This document shows, piece by piece, positions 22,943 to 36,100 of a stretch of 64,000 nt of DNA; position 1 is the first letter of the stretch, and the number at the start of each line of letters is the position of its first letter. A program made the position numbers and the translations under genes. The stretch spans positions 5,208,001 through 5,272,000 of the forward strand of contig CANUEZ040000191.1 in NCBI GenBank assembly GCA_948099385.1, written 5' to 3'. The notes beneath the pieces are model-generated. The model did not search any database and had not been told where the DNA came from. It was given only the letters and a program-made list of their open reading frames with translations. This stretch comes from Fasciola hepatica. Lineage: Eukaryota; Platyhelminthes; Trematoda; Plagiorchiida; Fasciolidae.

Positions 22943-25917
22943 TCATGAGCATTGCACATGGACAGAGCCCACACGGGGACACGAACGAGGGTTGGGGTGA
23001 ACGAATGTCAGTCGAACACCCAAACCACAAGGCTATCCGATATGGGTCTCAACGCTTTGTTCAACATATACAATACATGATATAGCACAATCCCCAAATT
23101 GGCTTCGGCTTTCGCTTTCGCTTTGAACGGTAACAACCAAATTCTCGCACACCGATCCAATCCTATGTTCCATCACTTCTCTATTTATGGGCCTAAGTAA
23201 AACCAAGGCATTCCCTTATGAACAATCCCCACACAGATTGCTCATACAATGCAATAGAGCAGTAGCAGAGTAGATTTGTATAATATGATTCTCCATGCAG
23301 CTTGAACACTGAAGTGACCATTGAAAATGATGGAAGCACTGTACAGCTGTTTGATCCGCTAAGGGAATCATGAGCATTGCACATGAACAGAGCCCACACG
23401 GGGACACGAACAAGGGTTGGGGTGAACGAATGTCAGTCGAACACCCAAATCACAAGGCTATCCGATATGGGTCTCAACGCTTCGTTCAACATATACACTA
23501 CATGATATAGCACAATCCCCAAATTGGATTCGGCTTTCGCTTTCGCTTTGAACGGTAACAACCAAATTCTCGCACACCGATCCAATCCTATGTTCCATCA
23601 CTTCTCCATTTATGGGCCTAAGTAAAACCAAGGCATTCCCTTATGAACAATCCCCACACAGATTGCTCATACAATGCAATAGAGCAGTAGCAGAGTAGAT
23701 TTGTATAATATGATTCTCAATGCAGCTTGAACACTGAACTGACCATTGAAAATGATGGAAGCACTGTACAGCTGTTTGATCCGCTAAGGGAATCATGAGC
23801 ATTGCACATGGACAGAGCCCACACGGGGACACGGACAAGGGTTGGGGTGAACGAATGTCAGTCGAACACCCAAACCACAAGTCTATGCGATATGGCTCTG
23901 AACGCTTTGTTCAACATATAATCTACATGATATAGCACAATCTTCAAATTGGATTCGGCTTTCGCTTTCGCTTTGAACGGTAACAACCAAATTCTCGCAC
24001 ACCGATCCAATCCTATGTTCCATCACTTCTCCATTTATGGGCCTAAGTAAAACCAAGGCTTTCCCTTATGAACAATCCCCACACAGATTGCTCATACAAT
24101 GCAATAGAGGAGTAGCAGAGTAGATTTGTATAATATGATTCTCCATGCAGCTTGAACACTGAAGTGACCATTGAAAATTATGGAAGCACTGTACAGCTGT
24201 TTGATCCGCTAAGGGAATCATGAGCATTGCACATGGACAGAACCCACACGGGGACACGAACGAGGGTTGGGGTGAACGAATGTCAGTCGAACACCCAAAC
24301 CACAAGGCTATCCGATATGGGTCTCAACGCTTTCTTCAACATATACACTACATGATATAGCACAATCTTCAAATTGGCTTCGGCTTTCGCTTTCGCTTTG
24401 AACGGTAACAACCAAATTCTCGCACACCGATCCAATCCTATGTTCCATCACTTCTCTATTTATGGGCCTGAGCAAAACCAGAGCATTCCCTTATGAACAA
24501 TCCCCACACAGATTGCTCATACAATGCAATAGAGCAGTAGCAGAGTAGATTTGTAAAATATGATTCTCCATGCAGCTTGAACACTGAAGTGACCATTGAA
24601 AATGATGGAAGCACTGTACAGCTGTTTGATCCGCTAAGGGAATCATGAGCATTGCACATGAACAGAGCCCACACGGGGACACGAACAAGGGTTGGGGTGA
24701 ACGAATGTCAGTCGAACACCCAAATCACAAGGCTATCCGATATGGGTCTCAACGCTTCGTTCAACATATACACTACATGATATAGCACAATCCCCAAATT
24801 GGATTCGGCTTTCGCTTTCGCTTTGAACGGTAACAACCAAATTCTCGCACACCGATCCAATCCTATGTTCCATCACTTCTCCATTTATGGGCCTAAGTAA
24901 AACCAAGGCATTCCCTTATGAACAATCCCCACACAGATTGCTCATACAATGCAATAGAGCAGTAGCAGAGTAGATTTGTATAATATGATTCTCAATGCAG
25001 CTTGAACACTGAACTGACCATTGAAAATGATGGAAGCACTGTACAGCTGTTTGATCCGCTAAGGGAATCATGAGCATTGCACATGGACAGAGCCCACACG
25101 GGGACACGGACAAGGGTTGGGGTGAACGAATGTCAGTCGAACACCCAAACCACAAGTCTATGCGATATGGCTCTGAACGCTTTGTTCAACATATAATCTA
25201 CATGATATAGCACAATCTTCAAATTGGATTCGGCTTTCGCTTTCGCTTTGAACGGTAACAACCAAATTCTCGCACACCGATCCAATCCTATGTTCCATCA
25301 CTTCTCCATTTATGGGCCTAAGTAAAACCAAGGCTTTCCCTTATGAACAATCCCCACACAGATTGCTCATACAATGCAATAGAGGAGTAGCAGAGTAGAT
25401 TTGTATAATATGATTCTCCATGCAGCTTGAACACTGAAGTGACCATTGAAAATTATGGAAGCACTGTACAGCTGTTTGATCCGCTAAGGGAATCATGAGC
25501 ATTGCACATGGACAGAACCCACACGGGGACACGAACGAGGGTTGGGGTGAACGAATGTCAGTCGAACACCCAAACCACAAGGCTATCCGATATGGGTCTC
25601 AACGCTTTCTTCAACATATACACTACATGATATAGCACAATCTTCAAATTGGCTTCGGCTTTCGCTTTCGCTTTGAACGGTAACAACCAAATTCTCGCAC
25701 ACCGATCCAATCCTATGTTCCATCACTTCTCTATTTATGGGCCTGAGCAAAACCAGAGCATTCCCTTATGAACAATCCCCACACAGATTGCTCATACAAT
25801 GCAATAGAGCAGTAGCAGAGTAGATTTGTAAAATATGATTCTCCATGCAGCTTGAACACTGAACTGACCATTGAAAATGATGGAAGCACTGTACAGCTGT
25901 TTGATCCGCTAAGGGAA
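22943..25917. repeat. Four-unit then three-unit truncated copies of the 5-mer (U55-U61)
   Basis: U55-U58 (22943-24642) repeat U50-U53. U59-U61 (24643-25917) repeat U51-U53. The markers ACATGAACAG (23368, 24643 units), CACAAGTCTATGCG (23793, 25068 units) and CATATAATCTACATG return in order. The period therefore falls from 2125 to 1275 bp. U62 (25918) then supplies a U54-like unit. In these later copies U57 and U60 carry GGCTTTCCC and GAGGAG, which U52 lacks, so the two truncated copies are closest to each other. Confidence 0.9.
24218..24642. repeat. Chimeric monomer U58 (U53-like left, U50-like right)
   Basis: The unit follows U53 through TTGTAAAATATG (A at 24556), then switches to GAAGTGACC (G at 24589) and GATGG and leads into ACATGAACAG, as U50 does. 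The exchange therefore falls in a 33-bp interval, 24556-24589. It explains why U54 and U50 equivalents are missing after it and why the local HOR shortens from five to three units. Confidence 0.88.
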
Positions 25918-27190
25918 TCATGAGCATTGCACATGGACAGAGCCCACACGGGGACACGAACAAGGGTTGGGGTGAACGAATGTCAGTCAAACACCCAAAC
26001 CACAAGGCTATCCGATATGGGTCTGAACGCTTTGTTCAACATATACAATACATGATATAGCACAATCCCCAAATTGGATTCGGCTTTCGCTTTCGCTTTG
26101 AACGGTAACAACCAAATTCTCGCACACCGATCCAATCCTATGTTCCATCACTTCTCTATTTATGGGCCTATGTACAACCAAGGCATTCCCTTATGAACAA
26201 TCCCCACACAGATTGTTCATACAATGCAATAGAGCAGTAGCAGAGTAGATTTGTATAATATGATTCTCCATGCAGCTTGAACACTGAAGTGACCATTGAA
26301 AATTATGGAAGCACTGTACAGCTGTTTGATCCGCTAAGGGAATCATGAGCATTGCACATGGACAGAGCCCACACGGGGACACGAACGAGGGTTGGGGTGA
26401 ACGAATGTCAGTCGAACACCCAAACCACAAGGCTATCCGATATGGGTCTCAACGCTTTCTTCAACATATACACTACATGATATAGCACAATCTTCAAATT
26501 GGCTTCGGCTTTCGCTTTCGCTTTGAACGGTAACAACCAAATTCTCGCACACCGATCCAATCCTATGTTCCATCACTTCTCTATTTATGGGCCTGAGCAA
26601 AACCAGAGCATTCCCTTATGAACAATCCACACAGATTGCTCATACAATGCAATAGAGCAGTAGCAGAGTAGATTTGTATAATATGATTCTCCATGCAGCT
26701 TGAACACTGAACTGACCATTGAAAATGATGGAAGCACTGTACAGCTGTTTGATCCGCTAAGGGAATCATGAGCATTGGACATGGACAGAGCCCACACGGG
26801 GACACGAACAAGGGTTGGGGTGAACGAATGTCAGTCGAACACCCAAATCACAAGGCTATCCGATATGGGTCTCAACACTTTGTTCAACATATACACTACA
26901 TGATATAGCACAATCCCCAAATTGGATTCGGCTTTCGCTTTCGCTTTGAACGGTAACAACCAAATTCTCGCACACCGATCCAATCCTATGTTCCATCACT
27001 TCTCCATTTATGGGCCTAAGTAAAACCAAGGCATTCCCTTATGAACAATCCCCACACAGATTGCTCATACAATGCAATAGAGCAGTAGCAGAGTAGATTT
27101 GTATAATATGATTCTCCATGCAGCTTGAACACTGAACTGACCATTGAAAATGATGGAAGCACTGTACAGCTGTTTGATCCGCTAAGGGAA
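25918..27190. repeat. Transitional units U62-U64
   Basis: U62 (25918) resembles U54 but has CAGTCAAAC, a CG to CA change, and CCTATGTACAACC. U63 (26343, 423 bp) is a delta unit with CTTCAAATTGG and CCAGAGC, but with TTGTATAATATG. U64 (26766) begins with the private CATTGGACATGG, which recurs only in U69 (28887). U64 and U69 bracket the dimer block between them. Confidence 0.82.
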
Positions 27191-28886
27191 TCATGAGCAT
27201 TGCACATGGACAGAGCCCACACGGGGACACGAACAAGGGTTGGGGTGAACGAATGTCAGTCGAACACCCAAACCACAAGGCTATCCGATATGGGTCTCAA
27301 CGCTTTCTTCAACATATACACTACATGATATAGCACAATCTTCAAATTGGCTTCGGCTTTCGCTTTCGCTTTGAACGGTAACAACCAAATTCTCGCACAC
27401 CGATCCAATCCTATGTTCCATCACTTCTCTATTTATGGGCCTGAGCAAAACCAGAGCATTCCCTTATGAACAATCCACACAGATTGCTCATACAATGCAA
27501 TAGAGCAGTAGCAGAGTAGATTTGTAAAATATGATTCTCCATGCAGCTTGAACACTGAACTGACCATTGAAAATTATGGAAGCACTGTACAGCTGTTTGA
27601 TCCGCTAAGGGAATCATGAGCATTGCACATGGACAGAGCCCACACGGGGACACGAACAAGGGTTGGGGTGAACGATTCTCAGTCGAACACCCAAACCACA
27701 AGGCTATCCGATATGGGTCTGAACGCTTTGTTCAACATATACAATACATGATATAGCACAATCCCCAAATTGGCTTCGGCTTTCGCTTTCGCTTTGAACG
27801 GTAACAACCAAATTCTCGCACACCGATCCAATCCTATGTTCCATCACTTCTCCATTTATGGGCCTAAGTAAAACCAAGGCATTCCCTTATGAACAATCCC
27901 CACACAGATTGCTCATACAATGCAATAGAGCAGTAGCAGAGTAGATTTGTATAATATGATTCTCCATGCAGCTTGAACACTGAACTGACCATTGAAAATG
28001 ATGGAAGCACTGTACAGCTGTTTGATCCGCTAAGGGAATCATGAGCATTGCACATGGACAGAGCCCACACGGGGACACGAACAAGGGTTGGGGTGAACGA
28101 ATGTCAGTCGAACACCCAAACCACAAGGCTATCCGATATGGGTCTCAACGCTTTCTTCAACATATACACTACATGATATAGCACAATCTTCAAATTGGCT
28201 TCGGCTTTCGCTTTCGCTTTGAACGGTAACAACCAAATTCTCGCACACCGATCCAATCCTATGTTCCATCACTTCTCTATTTATGGGCCTGAGCAAAACC
28301 AGAGCATTCCCTTATGAACAATCCACACAGATTGCTCATACAATGCAATAGAGCAGTAGCAGAGTAGATTTGTAAAATATGATTCTCCATGCAGCTTGAA
28401 CACTGAACTGACCATTGAAAATTATGGAAGCACTGTACAGCTGTTTGATCCGCTAAGGGAATCATGAGCATTGCACATGGACAGAGCCCACACGGGGACA
28501 CGAACAAGGGTTGGGGTGAACGATTCTCAGTCGAACACCCAAACCACAAGGCTATCCGATATGGGTCTGAACGCTTTGTTCAACATATACAATACATGAT
28601 ATAGCACAATCCCCAAATTGGCTTCGGCTTTCGCTTTCGCTTTGAACGGTAACAACCAAATTCTCGCACACCGATCCAATCCTATGTTCCATCACTTCTC
28701 CATTTATGGGCCTAGGTAAAACCAAGGCATTCCCTTATGAACAATCCCCACACAGATTGCTCATACAATGCAATAGAGCAGTAGCAGAGTAGATTTGTAT
28801 AATATGATTCTCCATGCAGCTTGAACACTGAACTGACCATTGAAAATGATGGAAGCACTGTACAGCTGTTTGATCCGCTAAGGGAA
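27191..28886. repeat. Two-unit HOR, 848 bp, two copies (U65-U66, U67-U68)
   Basis: Each dimer is a 423-bp delta unit (27191, 28039) followed by a 425-bp alpha unit (27614, 28462). The delta units share CGCTTTCTTC, CTTCAAATTGG, CCTGAGCAAAACCAGAGC and AAAATATG. The alpha units share GATTCTCAG and CTGAACG. U68 alone has CCTAGGTAAAACC. The two dimers are nearly identical. Confidence 0.92.
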
Positions 28887-31434
28887 TCATGAGCATTGGA
28901 CATGGACAGAGCCCACACGGGGACACGAACAAGGGTTGGGGTGAACGAATGTCAGTCGAACACCCAAATCACAAGGCTATCCGATATGGGTCTCAACACT
29001 TTGTTCAACATATACACTACATGATATAGCACAATCCCCAAATAGGATTCGGCTTTCGCTTTCGCTTTGAACGGTAACAACCAAATTCTCGCACACCGAT
29101 CCAATCCTATGTTCCATCACTTCTCCATTTATGGGCCTAAGTAAAACCAAGGCATTCCCTTATGAACAATCCCCACACAGATTGCTCATACAATGCAATA
29201 GAGCAGTAGCAGAGTAGATTTGTATAATATGATTCTCCATGCAGCTTGAACACTGAACTGACCATTGAAAATGATGGAAGCACTGTACAGCTGTTTGATC
29301 CGCTAAGGGAATCATGAGCATTGCACATGGACAGAGCCCACACGGGGACACGAACAAGGGTTGGGGTGAACGAATGTCAGTCGAACACCCAAATCACAAG
29401 GCTATCCGATATGGGTCTCAACACTTTGTTCAACATATACACTACATGATATAGCACAATCTTCAAATTGGCTTCGGCTTTCGCTTTCGCTTTGAACGGT
29501 AACAACCAAATTCTCGTACACCGATCCAATCCTATGTTCCATCACTTCTCTATTTATGGGCGTAAGCAAAACCAGGGCATTCCCTTATGAACAATCCACA
29601 CAGATTGCTCATACAATGCAATAGAGCAGTAGCAGAGTAGATTTGTATAATATGATTCTCCATGCAGCTTGAACACTGAACTGACCATTGAAAATTATGG
29701 AAGCACTGTACAGCTGTTTGATCCGCTAAGGGAATCATGAGCATTGCACATGGACAGAGCCCACACGGGGACACGAACAAGGGTTGGGGTGAACGAATGT
29801 CAGTCGAACACCCAAACCACAAGGCTATCCCATATGGGTCTCAACGCTTTGTTCAACATATACAATACATGATATAGCACAATCCCCAAATTGGATTCGG
29901 CTTTCGCTTTCGCTTTGAACGGTAACAACCAAATTCTCGCACACCGTTCCAATCCTATGTTCCATCACTTCTCTATTTATGGGCCTAAGTAAAACCAAGG
30001 CATTCCCTTATGAACAATCCCCACACAGATTGCTCATACAATGCAATAGAGCAGTAGCAGAGTAGATTTGTATAATATGATTCTCCATGCAGCTTGAACA
30101 CTGAAGTGACCATTGAAAATTATGGAAGCACTGTACAGCTGTTTGATCCGCTAAGGGAATCATGAGCATTGCACATGGACAGAGCCCACACGGGGACACG
30201 AACAAGGGTTGGGGTGAACGAATGTCAGTCGAACACCCAAATCACAAGGCTATCCGATATGGGTCTCAACACTTTGTTCAACATATACACTACATGATAT
30301 AGCACAATCCCCAAATTGGATTCGGCTTTCGCTTTCGCTTTGAACGGTAACAACCAAATTCTCGCACACCGATCCAATCCTATGTTCCATCACTTCTCCA
30401 TTTATGGGCCTAAGTAAAACCAAGGCATTCCCTTATGAACAATCCCCACACAGATTGCTCATACAATGCAATAGAGCAGTAGCAGAGTAGATTTGTATAA
30501 TATGATTCTCCATGCAGCTTGAACACTGAACTGACCATTGAAAATGATGGAAGCACTGTACAGCTGTTTGATCCGCTAAGGGAATCATGAGCATTGCACA
30601 TGGACAGAGCCCACACGGGGACACGAACAAGGGTTGGGGTGAACGAATGTCAGTCGAACACCCAAATCACAAGGCTATCCGATATGGGTCTCAACGCTTT
30701 GTTCAACATATACACTACATGATATAGCACAATCTTCAAATTGGCTTCGGCTTTCGCTTTCGCTTTGAACGGTAACAACCAAATTCTCGTACACCGATCC
30801 AATCCTATGTTCCATCACTTCTCTATTTATGGGCGTAAGCAAAACCAGGGCATTCCCTTATGAACAATCCCCACACAGATTGCTCATACAATGCAATAGA
30901 GCAGTAGCAGAGTAGATTTGTAAAATATGATTCTCCATGCAGCTTGAACACTGAACTGACCATTGAAAATTATGGAAGCACTGTACAGCTGTTTGATCCG
31001 CTAAGGGAATCATGAGCATTGCACATGGACAGAGCCCACACGGGGACACGAACAAGGGTTGGGGTGAACGAATGTCAGTCGAACACCCAAATCACAAGGC
31101 TATCCGATATGGGTCTGAACGCTTTGTTCAACATATACAATACATGATATAGCACAATCCCCAAATTGGCTTCGGCTTTCGCTTTCGCTTTGAACGGTAA
31201 CAACCAAATTCTCGCACACCGTTCCAATCCTATGTTCCATCACTTCTCTATTTATGGGCCTTAGTAAAACCAAGGCATTCCCTTATGAACAATCCCCACA
31301 CAGATTGCTCATACAATGCAATAGAGCAGTAGCAGAGTAGATTTGTATAATATGATTCTCCATGCAGCTTGAACACTGAACTGACCATTGAAAATTATGG
31401 AAGCACTGTACAGCTGTTTGATCCGCTAAGGGAA
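28887..31434. repeat. Three-unit HOR, two copies (U69-U71, U72-U74)
   Basis: Starts are 28887, 29312, 29735 and 30160, 30585, 31010. Order in both: a beta unit (CACTTTG, GGATTCGG, CCATTTATGG), a delta unit (CTTCAAATTGG, CTCGTAC, GGGCGTAAGC) and an alpha unit with the private ACACCGTTCC (29947 and 31222, 1275 bp apart). The first triple is 1273 bp because U70 has the 2-bp deletion and U73 does not. U74 introduces GGGCCTTAGT, used in the next block. Confidence 0.87.
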
Positions 31435-33132
31435 TCATGAGCATTGCACATGGACAGAGCCCACACGGGGACACGAACAAGGGTTGGGGTGAACGAATGT
31501 CAGTCGAACGCCCAAATCACAAGGCTATCCGATATGGGTCTGAACACTTTGTTCAACATATACAATACATGATATAGCACAACCCCCAAATTGGATTCGG
31601 CTTTCGCTTTCGCTTTGAACGGTAACAACCAAATTCTCGCACACCGATCCAATCCTATGTTCCATCACTTCTCTATTTATGGGCCTTAGTAAAACCAAGG
31701 CATTCCCTTATGAACAATCCCCACACAGATTGCTCATACAATTCAATAGAGCAGTAGCAGAGTAGATTTGTATAATATGATTCTCCATGCAGCTTGAACA
31801 CTGAACTGACCATTGAAAATGATGGAAGCACTGTACAGCTGTTTGATCCGCTAAGGGAATCATGCGCATTGCACATGGACAGAGCCCACACGGGGACACG
31901 AACAAGGGTTGGGGTGAACGAATGTCAGTCGAACACCCAAACCACAAGGCTATCCGATATGGGTCTCAACGCTTTGTTCAACATATACACTACATGATAT
32001 AGCACAATCCCCAAATTGGATTCGGCTTTCGCTTTCGCTTTGAACGATAACAACCAAATTCTCGCACACCGATCCAATCCTATGTTCCATCACTTCTCTG
32101 TTTATGGGCCTAAGTAAAACCAAGGCATTCCCTTATGAACAATCCCCACACAGATTGCTCATACAATTCAATAGAGCAGTAGCAGAGTAGATTTGTATAA
32201 TATGATTCTCCATGCAGCTTGAACACTGAACTGACCATTGAAAATTATGGAAGCACTGTACAGCTGTTTGATCCGCTAAGGGAATCATGAGCATTGCACA
32301 TGGACAGAGCCCACACGGGGACACGAACAAGGGTTGGGGTGAACGAATGTCAGTCGAACGCCCAAACCACAAGGCTATCCGATATGGGTCTGAACACTTT
32401 GTTCAACATATACAATACATGATATAGCACAACCCCCAAATTGGATTCGGCTTTCGCTTTCGCTTTGAACGGTAACAACCAAATTCTCGCACACCGATCC
32501 AATCCTATGTTCCATCACTTCTCTATTTATGGGCCTTAGTAAAACCAAGGCATTCCCTTATGAACAATCCCCACACAGATTGCTCATACAATGCAATAGA
32601 GCAGTAGCAGAGTAGATTTGTATAATATGATTCTCCATGCAGCTTGAACACTGAACTGACCATTGAAAATGATGGAAGCACTGTACAGCTGTTTGATCCG
32701 CTAAGGGAATCATGCGCATTGCACATGGACAGAGCCCACACGGGGACACGAACAAGGGTTGGGGTGAACGAATGTCAGTCGAACACCCAAATCACAAGGC
32801 TATCCGATATGGGTCTCAACGCTTCGTTCAACATATACACTACATGATATAGCACAATCCCCAAATTGGATTCGGCTTTCGCTTTCGCTTTGAACGGTAA
32901 CAACCAAATTCTCGCACACCGATCCAATCCTATGTTCCATCACTTCTCTATTTATGAGCGTAAGTAAAACCAAGGCATTCCCTTATGAACAATCCCCACA
33001 GATTGCTCATACAATTCAATAGAGCAGTAGCAGAGTAGATTTGTATAATATGATTCTCCATGCAGCTTGAACACTGAACTGACCATTGAAAATGATGGAA
33101 GCACTGTACAGCTGTTTGATCCGCTAAGGGAA
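31435..33132. repeat. Two-unit HOR, 850/848 bp, two copies (U75-U76, U77-U78)
   Basis: U75 and U77 share CTGAACACTTTG, CACAACCCCC and GGGCCTTAGT. U76 and U78 share CATGCGCATTGC and GGATTCGG. The variant ACAATTCAATAG occurs in U75, U76 and U78. U76 has the private GAACGATAAC. U78 is 423 bp through a different 2-bp deletion, AATCCCCACAG, and has TATGAGCGTAAG. Confidence 0.88.
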
Positions 33133-36100
33133 TCATGAGCATTGCACATGGACAGAGCCCACACGGGGACACGAACAAGGGTTGGGGTGAACGAATGTCA
33201 TTCGAACACCCAAACCACAAGGCTATCCGATATGGGTCTCAACACTTTGTTCAACATATACACTACATGATATAGCACAATCCTTAAATTGGATTCGGCT
33301 TTCGCTTTCGCTTTGAACGGTAACAACCAAATTCTCGCACACCGATCCAATCCTATGTTCCATCACTTCTCCATTTATGGGCCTAAGTAAAACCAAGGCA
33401 TTCCCTTATGAACAATCCCCACACAGATTGCTCATACAATGCAATAGAGCAGTAGCAGAGTAGATTTGTATAATATGATTCTCCATGCAGCTTGAACACT
33501 GAACTGACCATTGAAAATTATGGAAGCACTGTACAGCTGTTTGATCCGCTAAGGGAATCATGAGCATTGCACATGGACAGAGCCCACACGGGGACACGAA
33601 CGAGGGTTGGGGTGAACGAATGTCAGTCGAACACCCAAATCACAAGGCTATCCGATATGGGTCTCAACGCTTTCTTCAACATATACACTACATGATATAG
33701 CACAATCTTCAAATTGGCTTCGGCTTTCGCTTTCGCTTTGAACGGTAACAACCAAATTCTCGTACACCGATCCAATCCTATGTTCCATCACTTCTCTATT
33801 TATGGGCCTGAGCAAAACCAGGGCATTCCCTTATGAACAATCCCCACACAGATTGCTCATACAATGCAATAGAGCAGTAGCAGAGTAGATTTGTAAAATA
33901 TGATTCTCCATGCAGCTTGAACACTGAACTGACCATTGAAAATGATGGAAGCACTGTACAGCTGTTTGATCCGCTAAGGGAATCATGAGCATTGCATATG
34001 GACAGAGCCCACACGGGGACACGAACAAGGGTTGGGGTGAACGAATGTCAGTCGAACACCCAAACCACAAGGCTATCCGATATGGGTCTCAAAGCTTTGT
34101 TCAACATATACAATACATGATATAGCACAATCCCCAAATTGGCTTCGGCTTTCGCTTTCGCTTTGAACGGTAACAACCAAATTCTCGCACACCGATCCAA
34201 TCCTATGTTCCATCACTTCTCTATTTTTGGGCCTAAGTAAAACCAAGGCATTCCCTTATGAACAATCCCCACACAGATTGCTCATACAATGCAATAGAGC
34301 AGTAGCAGAGTAGATTTGTATAATATGATTCTCCATGCAGCTTGAACACTGAACTGACCATTGAAAATGATGGAAGCACTGTACAGCTGTTTGATCCGCT
34401 AAGGGAATCATGAGCATTGCACATGGACAGAGCCCACACGGGGACACGAACAAGGGTTGGGGTGAACGAATGTCAGTCGAACACCCAAACCACAAGGCTA
34501 TCCGATATGGGTCTCAACGCTTTGTTCAACATATACAATACATGATATAGCACAATCCCCAAATTGGATTCGGCTTTCGCTTTCGCTTTGAACGGTAACA
34601 ACCAAATTCTCGCACACCGATCCAATCCTATGTTCCATCACTTCTCTGTTTATGGGCCTAAGTAAAACCAAGGCATTCCCTTATGAACAATCCCCACACA
34701 GATTGCTCATACAATTCAATAGAGCAGTAGCAGAGTAGATTTGTATAATATGATTCTCCATGCAGCTTGAACACTGAACTGACCATTGAAAATGATGGAA
34801 GCACTGTACAGCTGTTTGATCCGCTAAGGGAATCATGAGCATTGCACATGGACAGAGCCCACACGGGGACACGAACAAGGGTTGGGGTGAACGAATGTCA
34901 TTCGAACACCCAAACCACAAGGCTATCCGATATGGGTCTCAACACTTTGTTCAACATATACACTACATGATATAGCACAATCCTTAAATTGGCTTCGGCT
35001 TTCGCTTTCGCTTTGAACGGTAACAACCAAATTCTCGCACACCGATCCAATCCTATGTTCCATCACTTCTCCATTTATGGGCCTAAGTAAAACCAAGGCA
35101 TTCCCTTATGAACAATCCCCACACAGATTGCTCATACAATGCAATAGAGGAGTAGCAGAGTAGATTTGTATAATATGATTCTCCATGCAGCTTGAACACT
35201 GAACTGACCATTGAAAATGATGGAAGCACTGTACAGCTGTTTGATCCGCTAAGGGAATCATGAGCATTGCACATGGACAGAGCCCACACGGGGACACGAA
35301 CAAGGGTTGGGGTGAACGAATGTCATTCGAACACCCAAACCACAAGGCTATCCGATATGGGTCTCAACACTTTGTTCAACATATACACTACATGATATAG
35401 CACAATCCTTAAATTGGCTTCGGCTTTCGCTTTCGCTTTGAACGGTAACAACCAAATTCTCGCACACCGATCCAATCCTATGTTCCATCACTTCTCCATT
35501 TATGGGCCTAAGTAAAACCAAGGCATTCCCTTATGAACAATCCCCACACAGATTGCTCATACAATGCAATAGAGGAGTAGCAGAGTAGATTTGTATAATA
35601 TGATTCTCCATGCAGCTTGAACACTGAAGTGACCATTGAAAATTATGGAAGCGCTGTACAGCTGTTTGATCCGCTAAGGGAATCATGAGCATTGCACATG
35701 GACAGAGCCCACACGGGGACACGAACGAGGGTTGGGGTGAACGAATGTCAGTCGAACACCCAAATCACAAGGCTATCCGATATGGGTCTCAACGCTTTCT
35801 TCAACATATACACTACATGATATAGCACAATCCTCAAATTGGCTTCGGCTTTCGCTTTCGCTTTGAACGGTAACAACCAAATTCTCGTACACCGATCCAA
35901 TCCTATGTTCCATCACTTCTCTATTTATGGGCGTAAGCAAAACCAGGGCATTCCCTTATGAACAATCCACACAGATTGCTCATACAATGCAATAGAGCAG
36001 TAGCAGAGTAGATTTGTAAAATATGATTCTCCATGCAGCTTGAACACTGAACTGACCATTGAAAATTATGGAAGCACTGTACAGCTGTTTGATCCGCTAA

